Made by a program: the position numbers and the translations under genes
The notes under the pieces: generated by a model
What the model saw: only the letters and a program-made list of their open reading frames with translations
Databases searched by the model: none
Told to the model about the DNA's origin: nothing
Shown: positions 62,942 to 64,000 of the stretch, in pieces
Numbering within the stretch: position 1 is the first letter of the stretch
How the letters are laid out: each line of letters begins with the position of its first letter
Origin: Shouchella clausii
GTDB lineage: Bacteria; Bacillota; Bacilli; Bacillales; Bacillaceae_D
Assembly (NCBI RefSeq): GCF_001598215.1
Contig: NZ_BCXJ01000004.1
Coordinates: forward strand, 1 to 64,000
Reading direction: 5' to 3'
Length of the DNA: 64,000 nt

Positions 62942-64000
62942 TCTGCTTTGACCTCCAATTCTTGGCCAGCCACAACGGTGCTCATGATCAATTGACCTGT
63001 CGGACCTTTAAACGATGTGATTGACTCAGCGTTATCTACAAAGCATGGCGCAATGATTTCGGCCTGCTCGGATAACACTTCACGCAACTCTAGGCCAGCT
63101 CTGATAGACTCCGACAAGGACAACTTGTTAAAGTCTTTACCGTCCATCTGGATGACAAAGGTTGGCTTGATCTCTCCGTTCTTTTGGTTTTCAAAGAGCC
63201 GTACAGATAGCGTTGTGAATAGAGCTTGTACCTTCTCGCCTTGCAGTTCGGCTTCCTTAGCCTTAAACGATTTCACAGCGTCCAGGATAAAGACTGATTC
63301 TTTTAAGCTGACATGTGTTGACTGTTCATGGTCAAACGCTTCTTCAATTCGTTTTTCAATTTTTTTGTAAGCTTCAGCTTTATAAATGAGCTCTTTCAAT
63401 TCATTTAATGAGCTGTATAATTCTTGCCTTTCGTTAGTTAATTCTGCTGAATCAACAGGCTCAATCTGCTCAAGCTCAGCGCGAAGTGCTTTTACTTTCT
63501 CTTGCTGCACTTTAAAAGCTTCACGTTTTCTTGCTAGATCACTTTCACGATTTTCCTTTGCGACCAATACTGTCTTTTCGTCTAAAGACTGGTTGCATGT
63601 AGGACATTTATCGTTTACCTCTTGCTCGTAAAGTTTCATATAATCGGCACGCTGACGTTCTAAATCTTCACGTTCCATTTCAAGCGCTATTTCTTTATTA
63701 CGTCGCTTTTCATTAGTTGCTGTGACTTTTCGTTCTTTAACATTGAACGATTCCAGTTTTTCTAATAGCTCTTTTTCTGACTCTTTAAGTTCATCTAACT
63801 CAAGAGCATGTTCGACTTCATCAAGCTGCTTCTGGAGCGTTCTAGTTGCTGACTGAGCAGCAATATAAGCTTTTTCCTGCTTGGTTTTGTTTTTCTTATG
63901 TTCAGCCTCTATGTCTTCAAGAGGTTTCTTTTTAAGTAAAGGATCTAACGCTTCCGCCTCTGGCTTGGATAGCGCAGCCAACACTTCTTTATTAATTGGA
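62938..64000 (-). CDS. SMC/Rad50-like ATPase, N-terminus beyond the window
   Basis: The frame is open to the right edge, so the ATP-binding N-terminus lies outside. The visible 353 residues hold long coiled coils on both sides of a zinc hook (CPTCNQ), then a C-terminal half with a short signature-like LSLSESIRAGLELREVL and FVDNAESITSF (Walker-B/D-loop-like). It resembles phage SbcC-type recombination ATPases placed upstream of RecT/Bet. The partner nuclease (SbcD-like) is not in view. Confidence 0.85.
   Translation of the reverse strand, partial: PINKEVLAALSKPEAEALDPLLKKKPLEDIEAEHKKNKTKQEKAYIAAQSATRTLQKQLDEVEHALELDELKESEKELLEKLESFNVKERKVTATNEKRRNKEIALEMEREDLERQRADYMKLYEQEVNDKCPTCNQSLDEKTVLVAKENRESDLARKREAFKVQQEKVKALRAELEQIEPVDSAELTNERQELYSSLNELKELIYKAEAYKKIEKRIEEAFDHEQSTHVSLKESVFILDAVKSFKAKEAELQGEKVQALFTTLSVRLFENQKNGEIKPTFVIQMDGKDFNKLSLSESIRAGLELREVLSEQAEIIAPCFVDNAESITSFKGPTGQLIMSTVVAGQELEVKAE

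Overview
The window looks like the chromosome of an aerobic, spore-forming Bacillaceae. Gene order over the first 45 kb follows Bacillus subtilis closely (ylaF-bipA-ylaH-ylaI-ylaK-ylaL-ylaN-pyc-ctaA-ctaCDEF; yktC-yktB-yktA-speA; pdhABCD-ykyA-def-rpoY-rnjA-ktrC; ykuV-ykuU-ykuT-ykuS-dapL-dapH). The very frequent TTG/GTG starts, acidic exported proteins and a BCCT transporter suggest an alkaliphile of the Bacillus (Shouchella) clausii type. That species guess comes from general impression, not from a search.

Layout. 1-5.3 kb: caa3 cytochrome oxidase operon ctaCDEF (minus) and divergent heme A synthase ctaA; ctaB is not between them. 5.5-19 kb: pyruvate carboxylase, the yla block, BipA, a beta-hydroxyacid dehydrogenase/SuhB pair, and yktB, yktA, speA. 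19-24.3 kb: an M48 protease fused to ankyrin repeats, an SR1-like dual-function RNA encoding SR1P, a polysaccharide deacetylase lipoprotein, a BCCT transporter and a small lipoprotein. 24.3-30.2 kb: oligopeptide ABC operon in the order D-F-A-B-C. 30.3-40.2 kb: pyruvate dehydrogenase complex, YkyA, a YjcZ-type protein, deformylase, RNA polymerase epsilon, RNase J1 and KtrC. 40.2-46.8 kb: thiol/peroxide proteins YkuV/YkuU, MscS channel YkuT, YkuS, and a dap operon (dapH, a class-III aminotransferase, dapL) for acetylated diaminopimelate synthesis, then an AEC transporter. 46.9-55.0 kb: HD-GYP-like protein, a second MscS channel, CopC-like protein, AI-2E family permease, NAD(P)-binding protein, M20 peptidase and old-yellow-enzyme NamA.

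At about 55.27-55.31 kb is the 3-prime half of a tRNA gene, apparently tRNA-Val(GAC), with its own terminator. From there to the right edge all genes but one are on the minus strand and form an early phage module: SMC/Rad50-like ATPase (cut by the window edge), RecT/Bet annealase, metallo-beta-lactamase-fold protein, replication protein O-like initiator, DnaB helicase, RuvC-like resolvase, an SSB-like protein, ArpU and an excisionase-like protein. Most neighbours overlap at ATGA. No integrase or structural genes are visible.

The most unusual signal is a family of four two-hairpin elements at the 3-prime ends of pyc, the HD gene, the second mscS gene and copC. Each reads, in transcript sense, hairpin 1 - conserved linker around GTCTACAGTCTG - hairpin 2 - T-run. 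This looks like a dispersed terminator or structured 3-prime UTR RNA that ordinary gene annotation misses. Several genes too short for routine calling are also reported: SR1P, a DUF6906-type protein, a 45-aa coiled coil, a 48-aa protein, a 32-aa phage membrane protein and a 25-aa basic peptide.
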